Source: Cupriavidus necator (GTDB lineage: Bacteria; Pseudomonadota; Gammaproteobacteria; Burkholderiales; Burkholderiaceae). Taken from it: 64,000 nt of DNA. The stretch lies in NCBI RefSeq assembly GCF_013141915.1, contig NZ_SROX01000009.1:124001-188000 (forward strand). Reading direction: 5' to 3'. The notes beneath the pieces were generated by a model that had not been told where the DNA came from, searched no databases, and worked only from the letters and a program-made list of their open reading frames with translations. Both the position numbers and the translations under genes were made by a program. Of this stretch, positions 53,276 through 62,922 are shown piece by piece. Each line of letters begins with the position of its first letter. The first letter of the stretch is position 1.

Positions 53276-54121
53276 ATGAGCGACGTCACCCTGCAGAATT
53301 TCGAAACCGAAGTGATCGACGCCTCGCGCCAGGCGCCTGTGCTGGTCGATTTCTGGGCCCCGTGGTGCGGCCCGTGCCGCACGCTGGGCCCTATGCTGGA
53401 ACGGCTGGAGGCCGAGTCGGACGGCCAGTGGAAGCTGGTCAAGGTCAATGTCGACGAGAACCAGGAGCTGGCCGCGCACTTCGGCGTGCGCAGCATCCCG
53501 CATGTGGTGGCAATCGCCGACGGCCAGGCGGTGGACCAGTTCGTCGGCGTGCTGCCGGAGTCGGGCCTGCGCGAGTTCCTGGGCCGGCTGGCGCCGGGCC
53601 AGGCCCCCTCGCCGCTGGCCGAGGCACAGGCACTGGCCGCCGCCGGCAACCGCGACGGCGCCGAGACCCTGTTCGCCGATGCGATCGCGGCCGATCCGGA
53701 ATCCGACGTGGCGCGGCTGGCCTATATCGGCTTCCTGCTGGACGGCAACGCCGTTGACCGGGCCACGGCCGAATTCGCGGCGCTGTCGCCGCGCGCCGAG
53801 CAGGAAGATGGCTACGGCGCGCTGCGCACCCGCATCGAAGCCATGGAGAATGCCGCCGGCCTGCCCGACGAGGCCACCCTGGCCAGCCGCATCGACAACG
53901 ATCCGCGCGACCTCGCCGCGCGCAGGGACTTGGCGCGGCTGATGATCGCGCGCCAGCAATATGAGCCCGCGCTGGCGCAATTGCTGGAAATCGTGCGCGC
54001 CGACCGCGGCTTCGAGGACGATATCGGCCGCAAGACCATGCTGTCAGTGTTCGAGATGCTGGCCGACCGGCCGGACGTGGTGTCGCGCTGGCGCCGGCAA
54101 CTCAGCACGTCGCTGAACTGA
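53276..54121 (+). CDS. cnoX: CnoX/YbbN-like thioredoxin with TPR tail
   Basis: A 281-residue protein: thioredoxin domain (residues 1-110), then TPR-like helices with AEAQALAAAGNRDGAETLFA and PRDLAARRDLARLMIARQQY. This is the CnoX (YbbN) chaperedoxin architecture that guards proteins against oxidative aggregation and hands them to GroEL. The thioredoxin site is WCGPC (Cys31, Cys34), so it should be redox-active, unlike E. coli CnoX, which lost one cysteine. The start has AGGA upstream. Confidence 0.9.
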   Translation: MSDVTLQNFETEVIDASRQAPVLVDFWAPWCGPCRTLGPMLERLEAESDGQWKLVKVNVDENQELAAHFGVRSIPHVVAIADGQAVDQFVGVLPESGLREFLGRLAPGQAPSPLAEAQALAAAGNRDGAETLFADAIAADPESDVARLAYIGFLLDGNAVDRATAEFAALSPRAEQEDGYGALRTRIEAMENAAGLPDEATLASRIDNDPRDLAARRDLARLMIARQQYEPALAQLLEIVRADRGFEDDIGRKTMLSVFEMLADRPDVVSRWRRQLSTSLN

Positions 54122-54138
54122 GCGGGAAGCCGATCGCC

Positions 54139-54516
54139 ATGTCTGCACCCCGCCTGATCGATTTCAAGTCAGCGCCCGCCCCGACCCACGACCGTCCGCG
54201 CGCCGACCGGCTGGTATCGGGCAATCCGGACCGCACCACCTGGACCCACTACAGCGCGCAGCACGGCGATTTCGATTGCGGCATCTGGGCGTGCGAGCCG
54301 GGCGCCTGGCGCATCGCCTTCCCGGCCGGCAAGGAAGAGTTCTTCCACGTGCTCAGCGGCCGCATCCGCATCAGCGACGACAGCGGCGAGGCCAGGGAAT
54401 TCGGCCCCGGCGATGCCTGCGTGATACCGGGCGGTTTTACGGGGCTGTTCGAAGTGCTGGCCCCGGTGCGCAAATACTTCGTGGTGATCGACCGCGACGC
54501 GGCGCGGCAGGCCTGA
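54139..54516 (+). CDS. Small cupin-domain protein
   Basis: A 125-residue single cupin domain related to the DUF861/EutQ-like group: GIWACEPGAWRIAFPAGKEE, FFHVLSGRIRISDDSGEARE, then FGPGDACVIPGGFTGLFEVL. It shows the Glu/His of the first cupin motif (EEFFHVLSGR), but the second motif has no His, so metal binding is uncertain. The ATG is 17 bp after the cnoX stop, which suggests one transcript. The function is unknown. Confidence 0.85.
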   Translation: MSAPRLIDFKSAPAPTHDRPRADRLVSGNPDRTTWTHYSAQHGDFDCGIWACEPGAWRIAFPAGKEEFFHVLSGRIRISDDSGEAREFGPGDACVIPGGFTGLFEVLAPVRKYFVVIDRDAARQA

Positions 54517-54534
54517 GCGCCGCGCCCGCCACGA

Positions 54535-54975
54535 TCACGCCGCCGTGGCGGGGCCCTCGACCAGCGTGAAGCCGTGCTCGCGCATTTGCTCCACCATCAT
54601 CGCGTCCATCGACTTGACGTGATGGTCGAACCAGCCTGACAGCTCAGCCACCAGCCGGCGGCCAAGCTGGAACTCGGCGTCGCTGTGCACCTTGTCGCGC
54701 ACCGCCACGGCGACCGCCAGCACCTGCTGGTGCTCGCCCGCGTGGCAATGGCGCGGGCCGAAGGCCATGGCCTCCATCCACTGCTCTTCCTGGGCGAAAT
54801 GATGGCGCGTGTGGTCGATCCAGGCGTCCATCGCCGGCAGGAAAGCGTCATCGCTGGCGCCGGCCACGGCGGCCAGCAGCTGCACGAACTCGGCGTGGGT
54901 GGCATCGGTGACTGGTTCGCCCAGATGCAGGTGATCCGGCAGGCCGGCGGAGGAAAGCTGGTCTTTGGCGTCCAT
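54535..54975 (-). CDS. Bacteriohemerythrin-like protein
   Basis: A 146-residue hemerythrin-domain protein. The di-iron ligands are all seen: His in ATHAEFVQLL, HHFAQEEQWM, HCHAGEHQQV and HHVKSMDAMM (HxxxxD). Such proteins bind O2 reversibly. I chose the ATG at 54975 (MDAKDQLSS) because upstream in-frame sequence is Pro-rich and reads into the shared promoter region. It is divergent from the kinase gene and convergent with the cupin gene. Confidence 0.88.
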   Translation of the reverse strand: MDAKDQLSSAGLPDHLHLGEPVTDATHAEFVQLLAAVAGASDDAFLPAMDAWIDHTRHHFAQEEQWMEAMAFGPRHCHAGEHQQVLAVAVAVRDKVHSDAEFQLGRRLVAELSGWFDHHVKSMDAMMVEQMREHGFTLVEGPATAA

Positions 54976-55113
54976 GGGAGGCGGCGGCAAGCGTGGGAGA
55001 AAAACGGCAAGGATACCCAATCAGCGCGTGCGGGGCCTGATCTGGCGCAAGCGAGGGGGTATGCTGTGGACCATGCGCCCCGTCCATCACCCGTAGCGCC
55101 ACCGCTTTCGCTC

Positions 55114-55692
55114 ATGCCACGACTGATCTTCTTCTGCGGCCATGCCGGCACCGGCAAGACCACCCTCGCCCATCGCCTGATCGGCCCGCTGATGCAGGCC
55201 ACCGGCGAGCCGTTCTGCCTGCTCGACAAGGACACGCTGTACGGCCGCTACAGCGCCGCGGCCATGGCCGCCATCACCGGCGACCCCAACGACCGCGACA
55301 GCCCGGCCTACCTTGACCACCTGCGCGACCCCGAATACCAGGGCCTGCTCGACACCGCGCGCGAGAACCTGGCGCTGGGCATCAGCGCGATCGTGATCGG
55401 CCCGCTGTCGCGCGAGATCCGGGCCCACCTGCTGAACGACCCGGACTGGCTGCACGTCCCCGCCGGCACCACGGTGCGCACGGTCTGGGTCCACCTGCCC
55501 GAGGACGAGGCCCACGCGCGCATCATCCGGCGCGGCAACCCCAACGACGCGTACAAGCTGGCCCACTGGGACGCGTACCGGACCCGGCGCTTCATGCCCA
55601 CGCCCGATGACTATCCGGAACTGATCTTTTTTGATAACCAGGCACCGGGGGATGCCCAGGTCGACGCGCTGCTGCGCGCGCTGGCCGCCTGA
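55114..55692 (+). CDS. P-loop kinase-like ATPase
   Basis: A 192-residue AAA/zeta-toxin-like kinase fold. Walker A is GHAGTGKTTLAHR (residues 9-21), and a LLDKDTLYGRYS segment provides a Walker-B-like Asp. The late VWVHLPEDEAHARIIRRGNP is the lid-type Arg region of small-molecule kinases. The substrate is unknown; a sugar or antibiotic kinase cannot be ruled out. It sits alone between the hemerythrin and tcdA genes. Confidence 0.8.
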   Translation: MPRLIFFCGHAGTGKTTLAHRLIGPLMQATGEPFCLLDKDTLYGRYSAAAMAAITGDPNDRDSPAYLDHLRDPEYQGLLDTARENLALGISAIVIGPLSREIRAHLLNDPDWLHVPAGTTVRTVWVHLPEDEAHARIIRRGNPNDAYKLAHWDAYRTRRFMPTPDDYPELIFFDNQAPGDAQVDALLRALAA

Positions 55693-55713
55693 ACGGCCCC
55701 GTGGCGCAAGGCC

Positions 55714-56580
55714 TCAGCCGCGCGCGATCGCGCCGATCACTGCCGACGCCGCGACAAAGCCGAACACCGCCGTCACCGCCACCGACGAGCCGAAGCCCGC
55801 GCAGGCCAGCCCATGAGGGCCGCGCGCGGCGGGCTCGCCGGCCGTGGCCTCCGGCGGCGCCTCGTCGAGCTCGCAGGCCTGCTGCTCGGGCTCCGGGTAT
55901 TGCAGCGGCTCATCCGAATAGACCGCGGCGATGCCAAACTTCTTTTTCGGGTCGCGGGTAAAGCCCCACTGCTTGCGCAGGCCGGCGCGCACCTTGGCCA
56001 GCAGCGGATCCTGGATCGTGCGCGCGAGGTCGTCAATGCGCACGCGGGTCGGGTCGAGCTGGCCACCGGCGCCGCCGCAGGTGATCACCGGCACGCCCTG
56101 GCGCCGTGCCCAGCCGAGCATGGCGATCTTGACCCGGACCGCGTCGATGGCGTCGATCACATAGTCATGGCCGGCGCCAAGCAGGTCCGGCACGTTGTCG
56201 GCGGTGACGAAGTCGTCGATCTGCGTTACGCGGCAACGCGGGTTGATGGCGACGATGCGCTCGGCCATGGCCTCGACCTTGGCACGCCCGTAGGCGTCGC
56301 CCAGGGCATGGATCTGGCGATTGGTGTTGGACAGCGCGATATGGTCCAGGTCGATCAGCGCGATGCGGCCCACCGCATTGCGCGCCAGCGCCTCGGCGGC
56401 CCAGCTGCCGACCCCGCCGATGCCGACCACGCACACGCTCGCCGCCTCCAGGCGGGCCAGGCCAGCGGCGCCGTACAGCCGCGCCACGCCGCCGAAGCGG
56501 CGGTGGTAATCGTCGTCGGCCGGGCTTTCATGGGTCAGCGGTTCAGGCAGGCTGGCCAGCTCGTGTGCGGCATCGTTCAT
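55714..56580 (-). CDS. tcdA: tRNA threonylcarbamoyladenosine dehydratase
   Basis: An E1-like ThiF/MoeB-family enzyme of 288 residues that cyclises t6A to ct6A at position 37 of tRNAs. It has the ATP site GIGGVGSWAAEALARNAVGR, LIDLDHIALSNTNRQIHALG, and the CsdL/TcdA-specific PLLAKVRAGLRKQWGFTRDP with KKKFGIAAVYSDEPLQYPEP. The C-terminal GFGSSVAVTAVFGFVAASAV is the hydrophobic tail usual in TcdA. I chose the ATG at 56580 (MNDAAHELA). Confidence 0.92.
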   Translation of the reverse strand: MNDAAHELASLPEPLTHESPADDDYHRRFGGVARLYGAAGLARLEAASVCVVGIGGVGSWAAEALARNAVGRIALIDLDHIALSNTNRQIHALGDAYGRAKVEAMAERIVAINPRCRVTQIDDFVTADNVPDLLGAGHDYVIDAIDAVRVKIAMLGWARRQGVPVITCGGAGGQLDPTRVRIDDLARTIQDPLLAKVRAGLRKQWGFTRDPKKKFGIAAVYSDEPLQYPEPEQQACELDEAPPEATAGEPAARGPHGLACAGFGSSVAVTAVFGFVAASAVIGAIARG

Positions 56581-56756
56581 AAGGAAAAGCTTGGATCGCG
56601 GGACGCCGGCCGCGCCGGGCACGGCCACGCCAGGGCAAAAAATCCGGCGTTTTCCGGCGGCGATGTCAGCCAGTCCCCGACAAGGACGGGAAGCGCGCAA
56701 CTATACAATAGACCTGCAGTGGTCCGTTCGCCCCGCCAGCCAGGAGAGCCCGCCTC

Positions 56757-59099
56757 ATGCCCGTGCGCCGCAAGGTCGTTCTGTGGAGTGTCCTGACACC
56801 GGTCGCGCTGATCGCGCTGCTGGTGATCGTGATCCTGACCTTCGACTGGAACCGCATCAAGCCCTGGCTCAACGAGCGCGTCTCCGAAGCCATCGGCCGT
56901 CCCTTTGCCATCAATGGCGACCTGACCGTGACCTGGCGCCGCGGCGAGGGCGAGAGGGGCTGGCGTACGCTGGTGCCATGGCCGCGCCTGTCGGCGCGCG
57001 ACATCACCGTCGGCAACCCGGACTGGGCCAAGCAGCCCAACATGGCGACGGTGCAGGAATTGATCTTCGTGCTGCGGCCGCTGCCGCTGCTGGCGCACGA
57101 GATCGCCGTGCCCTCGATCGTCATCGACAGCCCCGCGGTATGGCTCGAGCGCCTGCCCGACGCCCGCAACAACTGGACCTTCGAAACCGGTCCGAAGAAA
57201 GGCGCCTCCAAATGGCAGCTGGATGTCGGCGAGGTGGTGCTGGCGCGCGGCAACCTGGCACTGACCGACCAGCTCAAGAAGATCGAGCTGCAGGCCGAAC
57301 TCGATACCATCGGCAATGCGCCGCTCTACGAGAAGGCGCGCGACGGTGCGCTGGTCGGGCCGCAGGCCTCGGCGGTGCCGCCCGGGCCGCCGGGCAGCGC
57401 GCCGCAGGCGGCATCGGCGCCCGCGCCGAGCGCGGCATCCGCTGCCGCCGCCACTGGCGCGGACGGCCGCTACGGCGTGCGCTGGAAAGCCACCGGACGC
57501 TACAACGACGCCACCATCAACGCCAACGGCCGCGCCGGCACCGTGCTGAGCCTGCGCAATACCGACGTGCCCTTCCCGATCCAGGCCGATGTACGCGTGG
57601 GGACCACGCGCGCGCAGATCGAAGGCACCGTCACCAACCCGGCCCACCTGGCTGCGCTCGACGTGCACCTGACCCTGGCCGGCGACAGCATGGCCAAGCT
57701 CTATGCGCTGACCGGCGTCGTGTTGCCGTCGACACCGCCGTACCAGACCCGCGGCCGGCTGATGGCGACGCTGCGCAAGGAAGGCTCGATCTACGAATAT
57801 CAGAAGTTCACCGGCCGGGTCGGCGGCAGCGATCTGTCCGGCACGCTGACCTTCACCAAGCGCGAGCCGCGCCCGCTGCTGGCCGGCAACCTGGTGTCGA
57901 ACCAGTTGCGCTTTGTCGACCTGGCCCCGCTGATCGGCGCCGACGCCAAGCCCGGCCGCCCGGCCAAGGACAGCCCGGTGGCCCAGCCGGCGGACAAGGC
58001 GCTGCCGGTGGCGCCGTTCCGCACCGAGCGCTGGGACGAGATCGACGCCGACGTGCATTTCACCGGCAAGCGCATCATCCGCGATGCCGAGCTGCCGATC
58101 ACCGACCTGGTCACGCACCTGAAGCTGCAGGACGGCGTGCTGCTGCTCGACCCGCTCAACTTCGGCGTGGCGGGCGGCAACCTGGTTTCGACCGTGCGCC
58201 TCGACGGCAAGCGCGAGCCGATGGGCGCGATGATCGACATGACGGCGCGGCGCATGAAGCTCAAGCAACTGTTCCCGACCGTCGACCTGATGCGCGCCAG
58301 CATCGGCGAGCTTAACGGCAGCGCCAAGCTGTCGGCCACCGGCAATTCGGTGGCTGCGCTGCTGGGCTCGTCCAACGGCGAGGCGCGGCTGCTGGTCGAG
58401 AACGGCACGGTCAGCAAGTTCCTGCTCGAGGCGATCGGCCTGAACGTCGGCAGCCTGGTAGTCTCGAAGCTGTTCGGCGACAAGCCGGTCCAGATCAACT
58501 GCGGCGTCAGCGACTTCGCCATGACCGACGGTGTGGCGCGTGCGCGCACCTTCGTGCTGGACACGCACGACGCGGTGATCGAGACCACCGGCGGCATCGA
58601 CCTGCGCAGCGAGCGGCTGGCGCTGACCATCCACCCCGACTCCAAGGGCCTGCGCATCTTCTCGCTGCGCTCGCCGCTGTATGTCGGCGGCACCATGAAG
58701 CACCCGCGGGTCAGCCCCGATATCGGCGTGCTGGCCCTGCGCGCCGGCGGCGCGCTGTCGCTGGCGCTGCTGGCCCCGGTGGCCACCGCGGTGCTGCCGC
58801 TGCTTGACATCTCCCCGGGCGGCGACGACTCGCAGTGCGCCAGGCTGCTGGCCGATCTGCGCAAGCGCCCGACCGCGCCGCCGCCTGGCAAGACCTACCA
58901 GGATCCCAAGGCAGCGGCGGCGCCTGCCGACACCCGCGGCGCAGCGACCGCGGCCAGCCGGCCCGGTGCGCCGGCCGCTGCGGCCGGCACCGGCAAGCCT
59001 TCCACCACCGGCCAGCGTGAGCCGACCCGGCCGGCGGGCCAGGGGCAGCGCCAGCCACAGCGCCCGGGCAACGACCGGTCGTTCTACCAGGGCGGATAA
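56757..59099 (+). CDS. AsmA-family protein
   Basis: A 780-residue inner-membrane-anchored AsmA/TamB-like protein. One N-terminal helix (LTPVALIALLVIVILTFDW) is followed by the AsmA entry NRIKPWLNERVSEAIGRPFA and a long periplasmic beta-rich repeat region. The DUF3971/AsmA_2-like segment lies near residues 450-640 (e.g. FGVAGGNLVSTVRLDGKREP). An Ala/Pro/Ser spacer at about 210-240 and an Ala/Pro/Gly/Gln-rich tail (700-780) are low complexity. AsmA proteins move phospholipid between membranes; the paralogue cannot be named. Confidence 0.88.
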   Translation: MPVRRKVVLWSVLTPVALIALLVIVILTFDWNRIKPWLNERVSEAIGRPFAINGDLTVTWRRGEGERGWRTLVPWPRLSARDITVGNPDWAKQPNMATVQELIFVLRPLPLLAHEIAVPSIVIDSPAVWLERLPDARNNWTFETGPKKGASKWQLDVGEVVLARGNLALTDQLKKIELQAELDTIGNAPLYEKARDGALVGPQASAVPPGPPGSAPQAASAPAPSAASAAAATGADGRYGVRWKATGRYNDATINANGRAGTVLSLRNTDVPFPIQADVRVGTTRAQIEGTVTNPAHLAALDVHLTLAGDSMAKLYALTGVVLPSTPPYQTRGRLMATLRKEGSIYEYQKFTGRVGGSDLSGTLTFTKREPRPLLAGNLVSNQLRFVDLAPLIGADAKPGRPAKDSPVAQPADKALPVAPFRTERWDEIDADVHFTGKRIIRDAELPITDLVTHLKLQDGVLLLDPLNFGVAGGNLVSTVRLDGKREPMGAMIDMTARRMKLKQLFPTVDLMRASIGELNGSAKLSATGNSVAALLGSSNGEARLLVENGTVSKFLLEAIGLNVGSLVVSKLFGDKPVQINCGVSDFAMTDGVARARTFVLDTHDAVIETTGGIDLRSERLALTIHPDSKGLRIFSLRSPLYVGGTMKHPRVSPDIGVLALRAGGALSLALLAPVATAVLPLLDISPGGDDSQCARLLADLRKRPTAPPPGKTYQDPKAAAAPADTRGAATAASRPGAPAAAAGTGKPSTTGQREPTRPAGQGQRQPQRPGNDRSFYQGG

Positions 59100-59437
59100 A
59101 CCGCCTCGCCACGCGCCCCCCCGCCCCGCGCAAAGGCGCGCACGGCCCGAGGATTAAACAAAATCGCAACACTTCGCCCTGCTGCGACAAGTTGACGCAC
59201 GTTGCCGTTGTACCGAGCCGCGCTCAGGCGCATAATTAAACGGCCATTTACAAGAAGTTTAAGCATGGCAAGCATTGGACGCGGCGCGGGCTCGCCCGTA
59301 CGCGTCCTTCGAAAGGCGCGGCTGCGGCCGCCCTTTGTTTTCGCCGCAGGTCTGCGGCCATTTTCCTGATTCGCCGCCTTGGCACGGCGCTCCGCCGGCA
59401 CCGAGAACGGTCCCACCAACGTCCTTCGCCCGCCCCC
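59100..59437 (+). promoter_or_regulatory. 338-bp gap with candidate promoter of the MFS gene
   Basis: No gene is seen. TTGTAC (59208-59213), a 17-bp spacer and CATAAT (59231-59236) make a moderate promoter. Downstream, near 59311-59340, an imperfect GC-rich hairpin (GGCGCGGC / GCCGCCC) is followed by TTTGTTTTC, so a leader terminator or attenuator is possible. The evidence is weak. Confidence 0.35.
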
Positions 59438-60649
59438 ATGACGCTGACGCATGCCGCCGTCCCGCCGATCACCTGGCTGATCGCACTGACGGTGTGCAAC
59501 CACGTGGCTTTCAATGCCAGCCGCGTGGTGGTGTCGCTGTTCGCGATTTCGCTCAAGGCTTCCACCATTACGCTGGGCGTGCTGATGTCGCTGTACGCGC
59601 TGCTGCCGATGCTGCTGGCAATCCGCGCCGGCAAGCGCATCGACCGGATCGGCCCGCGCAAGCCGATGACGGCGGGCTCGCTGATGGTGGTGGCAGGCAC
59701 GCTGCTGCCGGCGCTGTGGCACGAGCTGGGCGCGCTGTACCTGTCGTGCGCGCTGATCGGGGTTGGCTTCATGCTGGTCCAGGTGGCGATGCAGCTGCTG
59801 ATCGGGCAGGTCTCTACCGATGCCACCCGGCTGCGCAACTACACCTGGCATGCGCTGGGGCTGTCGGTGTCCGGCACGCTCGGGCCGGTGGCCATGGGCT
59901 ACATGATCGAGCATGCGGGCTTCCGCCCTGCCTTCGCGGTGCTGGCGGCGGTGGCGCTGGCCGGGCAGGCGGGCCTGCAATGGGTGCGGCCGCGGCTGCC
60001 CGCGCACGGCGGCAACGCCGGACGCATCGCCATCGAGGACGGCACCCGCCACTCCACCCTGGACCTGCTGCAGCATCCCGAACTGCGCGCGGTCTTCATC
60101 GCCAGCGCGGTGCTGTCGGCCGCATGGGACCTGCACGCGTTCCTGATCCCGATCCAGGGCTCGCGCATCGGGCTGTCGCCGTCTTCGATCGGCTGGGTGC
60201 TGGGTGCCTTCGCCATCGCCACCTTCGCCATCCGGGTGGCGATGCCGGCGGTGTCGCGCCGGCTATCGGAATGGAAGATCATCCGCGCCGCCTTGCTGGT
60301 CGGCGCGCTGGCCTACCTGGCCTACCCCTTTGTCGCGCACTTCTGGCTGATGTGCGGACTGGCCTTCGTGCTGGGCCTGGCGCTGGGCAGCGCCCAGCCC
60401 AATGTCATGAATATCCTGCACAGCGCGTCGCCGCACGGCCGCGCGGGCGAGGCGCTGGGACTGCGCTCGGCGGTACTGAACACCAGCCAGGTGGTCTGGC
60501 CGCTTACCTTCGGCGTGGTCGGCACGGCGCTGGGCATGCTGCCGATTTTCCTGTCGATGGCGGGCGCGATGGGCGCGGCCGGCTACTATTCGCGGCGCCA
60601 GGGACGCAAGGCGCTGGCGCCGCCGGCACAGCCGAGCGCCGGCGGGTGA
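59438..60649 (+). CDS. MFS transporter
   Basis: A 403-residue major facilitator with 12 predicted helices. Helix 1-2 is CNHVAFNASRVVVSLFAISL, and the loop RAGKRIDRIGPRKPM is the motif-A equivalent. The last cytoplasmic part is short (RRQGRKALAPPAQPS). The substrate is unknown. It reads into pdxH after a 144-bp gap, but pdxH appears to have its own TATACT box at 60714-60719. Confidence 0.85.
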   Translation: MTLTHAAVPPITWLIALTVCNHVAFNASRVVVSLFAISLKASTITLGVLMSLYALLPMLLAIRAGKRIDRIGPRKPMTAGSLMVVAGTLLPALWHELGALYLSCALIGVGFMLVQVAMQLLIGQVSTDATRLRNYTWHALGLSVSGTLGPVAMGYMIEHAGFRPAFAVLAAVALAGQAGLQWVRPRLPAHGGNAGRIAIEDGTRHSTLDLLQHPELRAVFIASAVLSAAWDLHAFLIPIQGSRIGLSPSSIGWVLGAFAIATFAIRVAMPAVSRRLSEWKIIRAALLVGALAYLAYPFVAHFWLMCGLAFVLGLALGSAQPNVMNILHSASPHGRAGEALGLRSAVLNTSQVVWPLTFGVVGTALGMLPIFLSMAGAMGAAGYYSRRQGRKALAPPAQPSAGG

Positions 60650-60793
60650 TTCCTGCGGATGCTGCGCCCGGTACCGCTTGTCGCCGCGCAAATGCGGCCC
60701 CCGGCGCATTCGCTATACTCGAATCAGCTGGACCTGCGGCCGCCGCCCCCCGGGCGCACCGCGCTTCCGGACCGATTCCCAGATGATTGCGAC

Positions 60794-61432
60794 ATGACCC
60801 AACTTGCCGACCTGCGCCGAACCTATGTGCTGGGCGCCCTGTCCGAATCCGACGTGGCCCCCGACCCGATGAGCCAGTTCAAACGCTGGTTTGACGAAGC
60901 GGTCACGGCCAAGCTGCCCGAACCCAACGCCATGACCCTGGCCACGGTCGACGCCGATGGCCAGCCTTCGGCGCGCATCGTGCTGCTCAAGGGCATCGAC
61001 GAGCGCGGCTTCACCTTCTTCACCAACTATGAAAGCCGCAAGGGCCTGGACCTGGCGGCTAACCCGCGCGCCGCGCTGCTGTTCCACTGGGTGCAGCTGG
61101 AACGCCAGGTGCGCGTCGAAGGTCGCGTCGAAAAGGTCTCCGAGGACGAAAGCGACGCCTATTTCGCCACGCGGCCGCTGGGCTCGCGGGTGGGCGCCTG
61201 GGCTTCCGCGCAGAGCCGGGAAGTGCCCGGCCGCGACGTTCTGGAACAGCGCGAGCAGGAATACCGCAGCAAGTTCGGCGAAAACCCGCCGCGCCCGCCC
61301 CACTGGGGCGGCTACCGCCTGGTGCCGACCGCACTGGAATTCTGGCAGGGCCGGCCGTCGCGACTGCACGACCGCATCGCCTACCGGATCCAGCCCGGCA
61401 CGGGCTGGCAGATCGTGCGGCTGTCGCCCTGA
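60794..61432 (+). CDS. pdxH: Pyridoxamine 5'-phosphate oxidase
   Basis: An FMN enzyme that oxidises pyridoxamine/pyridoxine 5'-phosphate to PLP. The 212 residues carry the family features: [52 protein letters not shown], and the C-terminal signature [17 protein letters not shown]. The last stretch ([11 protein letters not shown]) matches the conserved C-terminus. The ATG at 60794 is the natural start ([11 protein letters not shown]). Confidence 0.95.
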   Translation: MTQLADLRRTYVLGALSESDVAPDPMSQFKRWFDEAVTAKLPEPNAMTLATVDADGQPSARIVLLKGIDERGFTFFTNYESRKGLDLAANPRAALLFHWVQLERQVRVEGRVEKVSEDESDAYFATRPLGSRVGAWASAQSREVPGRDVLEQREQEYRSKFGENPPRPPHWGGYRLVPTALEFWQGRPSRLHDRIAYRIQPGTGWQIVRLSP

Positions 61433-61468
61433 GCCGGCCGGCGGACGCCTCGCGCGTCCGCACTACCG

Positions 61469-61490
61469 CCCTGCCGGGACGCCGGCAGGG
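61469..61490 (+). terminator. Candidate terminator after pdxH
   Basis: CCCTGCCGG-GACG-CCGGCAGGG hairpin (9-bp stem, 4-nt loop) followed by TCTTCC, 36 bp after the pdxH stop. The T-run is short, so termination may be partial. A second hairpin (GCGGACGC / GCGTCCGC) lies just upstream at 61441-61461. Confidence 0.6.
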
Positions 61491-61665
61491 TCTTCCGGAC
61501 GGTGCGCTGCACAGGCTGCGGAATTGGATTAAAGTGAGACAGGCGTCGCTTGGCTACTCTTTTCTTGCAGCGCTCGCGACGGATCGTGCAAGGTTTGCGC
61601 GCAGTTCCCGCCTTGCCTGATGCGTCCGCCGAAGCGTGTGCCGCAACCATCGGGAGGTAAAGCGC

Positions 61666-62907
61666 ATGTTTTTCAAGCAAACCCTGGAAAAGCAACTCGA
61701 CAACTGGATCGCCGACCTGCGAGAGAACGCCAATCTCCCGGTCAGCCTGCGGCTGTGGAATGGCGCCGAATACCCGCTCGGGCAATTCGACAAGCCGGTG
61801 GTGACGCTGACCGTGCGCGAAGCGGCGGCCCTGCCGCTGTTGCTGACACCAAGCCTGGACAACCTGGGCGAAGCGTACGTCCAGGGCAAGATCGACTTCG
61901 AGGGCCGGCTGGCGGACATCATCAAGGTGGGCTACGGCTTCTCGGCCGCGGCCACGCGGCGCGCCGGCGGGGCGCTGTACAAGGTGGCGCAGCACTTCAC
62001 CCATACCAAGCAGAAAGACAAGGAGTCGATCCAGTACCACTACGACGTCTCCAACGACTTCTACCAGCTTTGGCTGGATCCCAACATGGTCTACTCCTGT
62101 GCCTACTTCGAGCACGGTGACGAAGACCTGGCCACCGCCCAGCTCAAGAAGATCGACCACATCCTGACCAAGATCCGGCTGCAGCCCGGCCAGACGCTGC
62201 TCGATATCGGCTGCGGCTGGGGCGCGCTGGTGATGCGCGCGGCGCAGAAGTTCGGCGCGCGCTGCGTCGGCATCACGCTGTCGCAGAACCAGTTCGAGCT
62301 GGCCACCGAGCGCGTCCGGGCCGCGGGCCTGTCCGACCGCATCGAGATCCGGCTGCAGGACTACCGCGACACCGCCGGCACCTTCGACCGCATCACCAGC
62401 GTCGGCATGTTCGAGCATGTGGGCAAGGACAACCTGCCGGGCTATTTCAGCCGCATCCGCGAGCTGCTGACCGACGACGGCTTTGCCATGAACCACGGCA
62501 TCACCTCGCCCGACCCGGACAACGGCGCGACGCCGATGGATGGCGCCGAGTTCATGGACCGCTACGTGTTCCCGCAGGGCGAACTGCCGCATATCGGGCT
62601 GGTGCTGCGCACGCTGCAGCAGGGCGGCCTGGAAGCGTTTGACGTCGAGCTGCTGCGCCGCCACTACGCGCGCACGCTGCACCACTGGGCCGACAACTTC
62701 GAAGCGCGCGGCGACATCATCCGCAGCCTGGTCGGCGAGAAGAAATACCGCATCTGGCGCGTCTACCTGGCCGGCTGCGCGCACGCCTTCGAGACCGAGA
62801 AGATGTCGATCTACCAAGTGGTGTGCCACAAGTCCGGGCTGCAGGCCGACTCGCTGCCATGGTCGCGCCGCTATATCTACGAGCAGCCCATCGGCCGCAC
62901 CGACTGA
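61666..62907 (+). CDS. cfa: Cyclopropane-fatty-acyl-phospholipid synthase
   Basis: A 413-residue SAM-dependent enzyme that adds a methylene bridge to unsaturated acyl chains of membrane lipids, a stationary-phase/acid-stress trait. The Cfa landmark KESIQYHYDVSNDFYQLWLD precedes the SAM site LLDIGCGWGALVMRAAQKFG. ITSVGMFEHVGKDNLPGYFS carries the conserved EHVG, with HHWADNFEARGD near the end. I chose the ATG at 61666 because it has GGGAGGTAAAG upstream and starts at MFFKQTLEKQ; in-frame ATG codons upstream lack a site. Confidence 0.93.
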   Translation: MFFKQTLEKQLDNWIADLRENANLPVSLRLWNGAEYPLGQFDKPVVTLTVREAAALPLLLTPSLDNLGEAYVQGKIDFEGRLADIIKVGYGFSAAATRRAGGALYKVAQHFTHTKQKDKESIQYHYDVSNDFYQLWLDPNMVYSCAYFEHGDEDLATAQLKKIDHILTKIRLQPGQTLLDIGCGWGALVMRAAQKFGARCVGITLSQNQFELATERVRAAGLSDRIEIRLQDYRDTAGTFDRITSVGMFEHVGKDNLPGYFSRIRELLTDDGFAMNHGITSPDPDNGATPMDGAEFMDRYVFPQGELPHIGLVLRTLQQGGLEAFDVELLRRHYARTLHHWADNFEARGDIIRSLVGEKKYRIWRVYLAGCAHAFETEKMSIYQVVCHKSGLQADSLPWSRRYIYEQPIGRTD

Positions 62908-62922
62908 AGGCAACCCAGGCGC

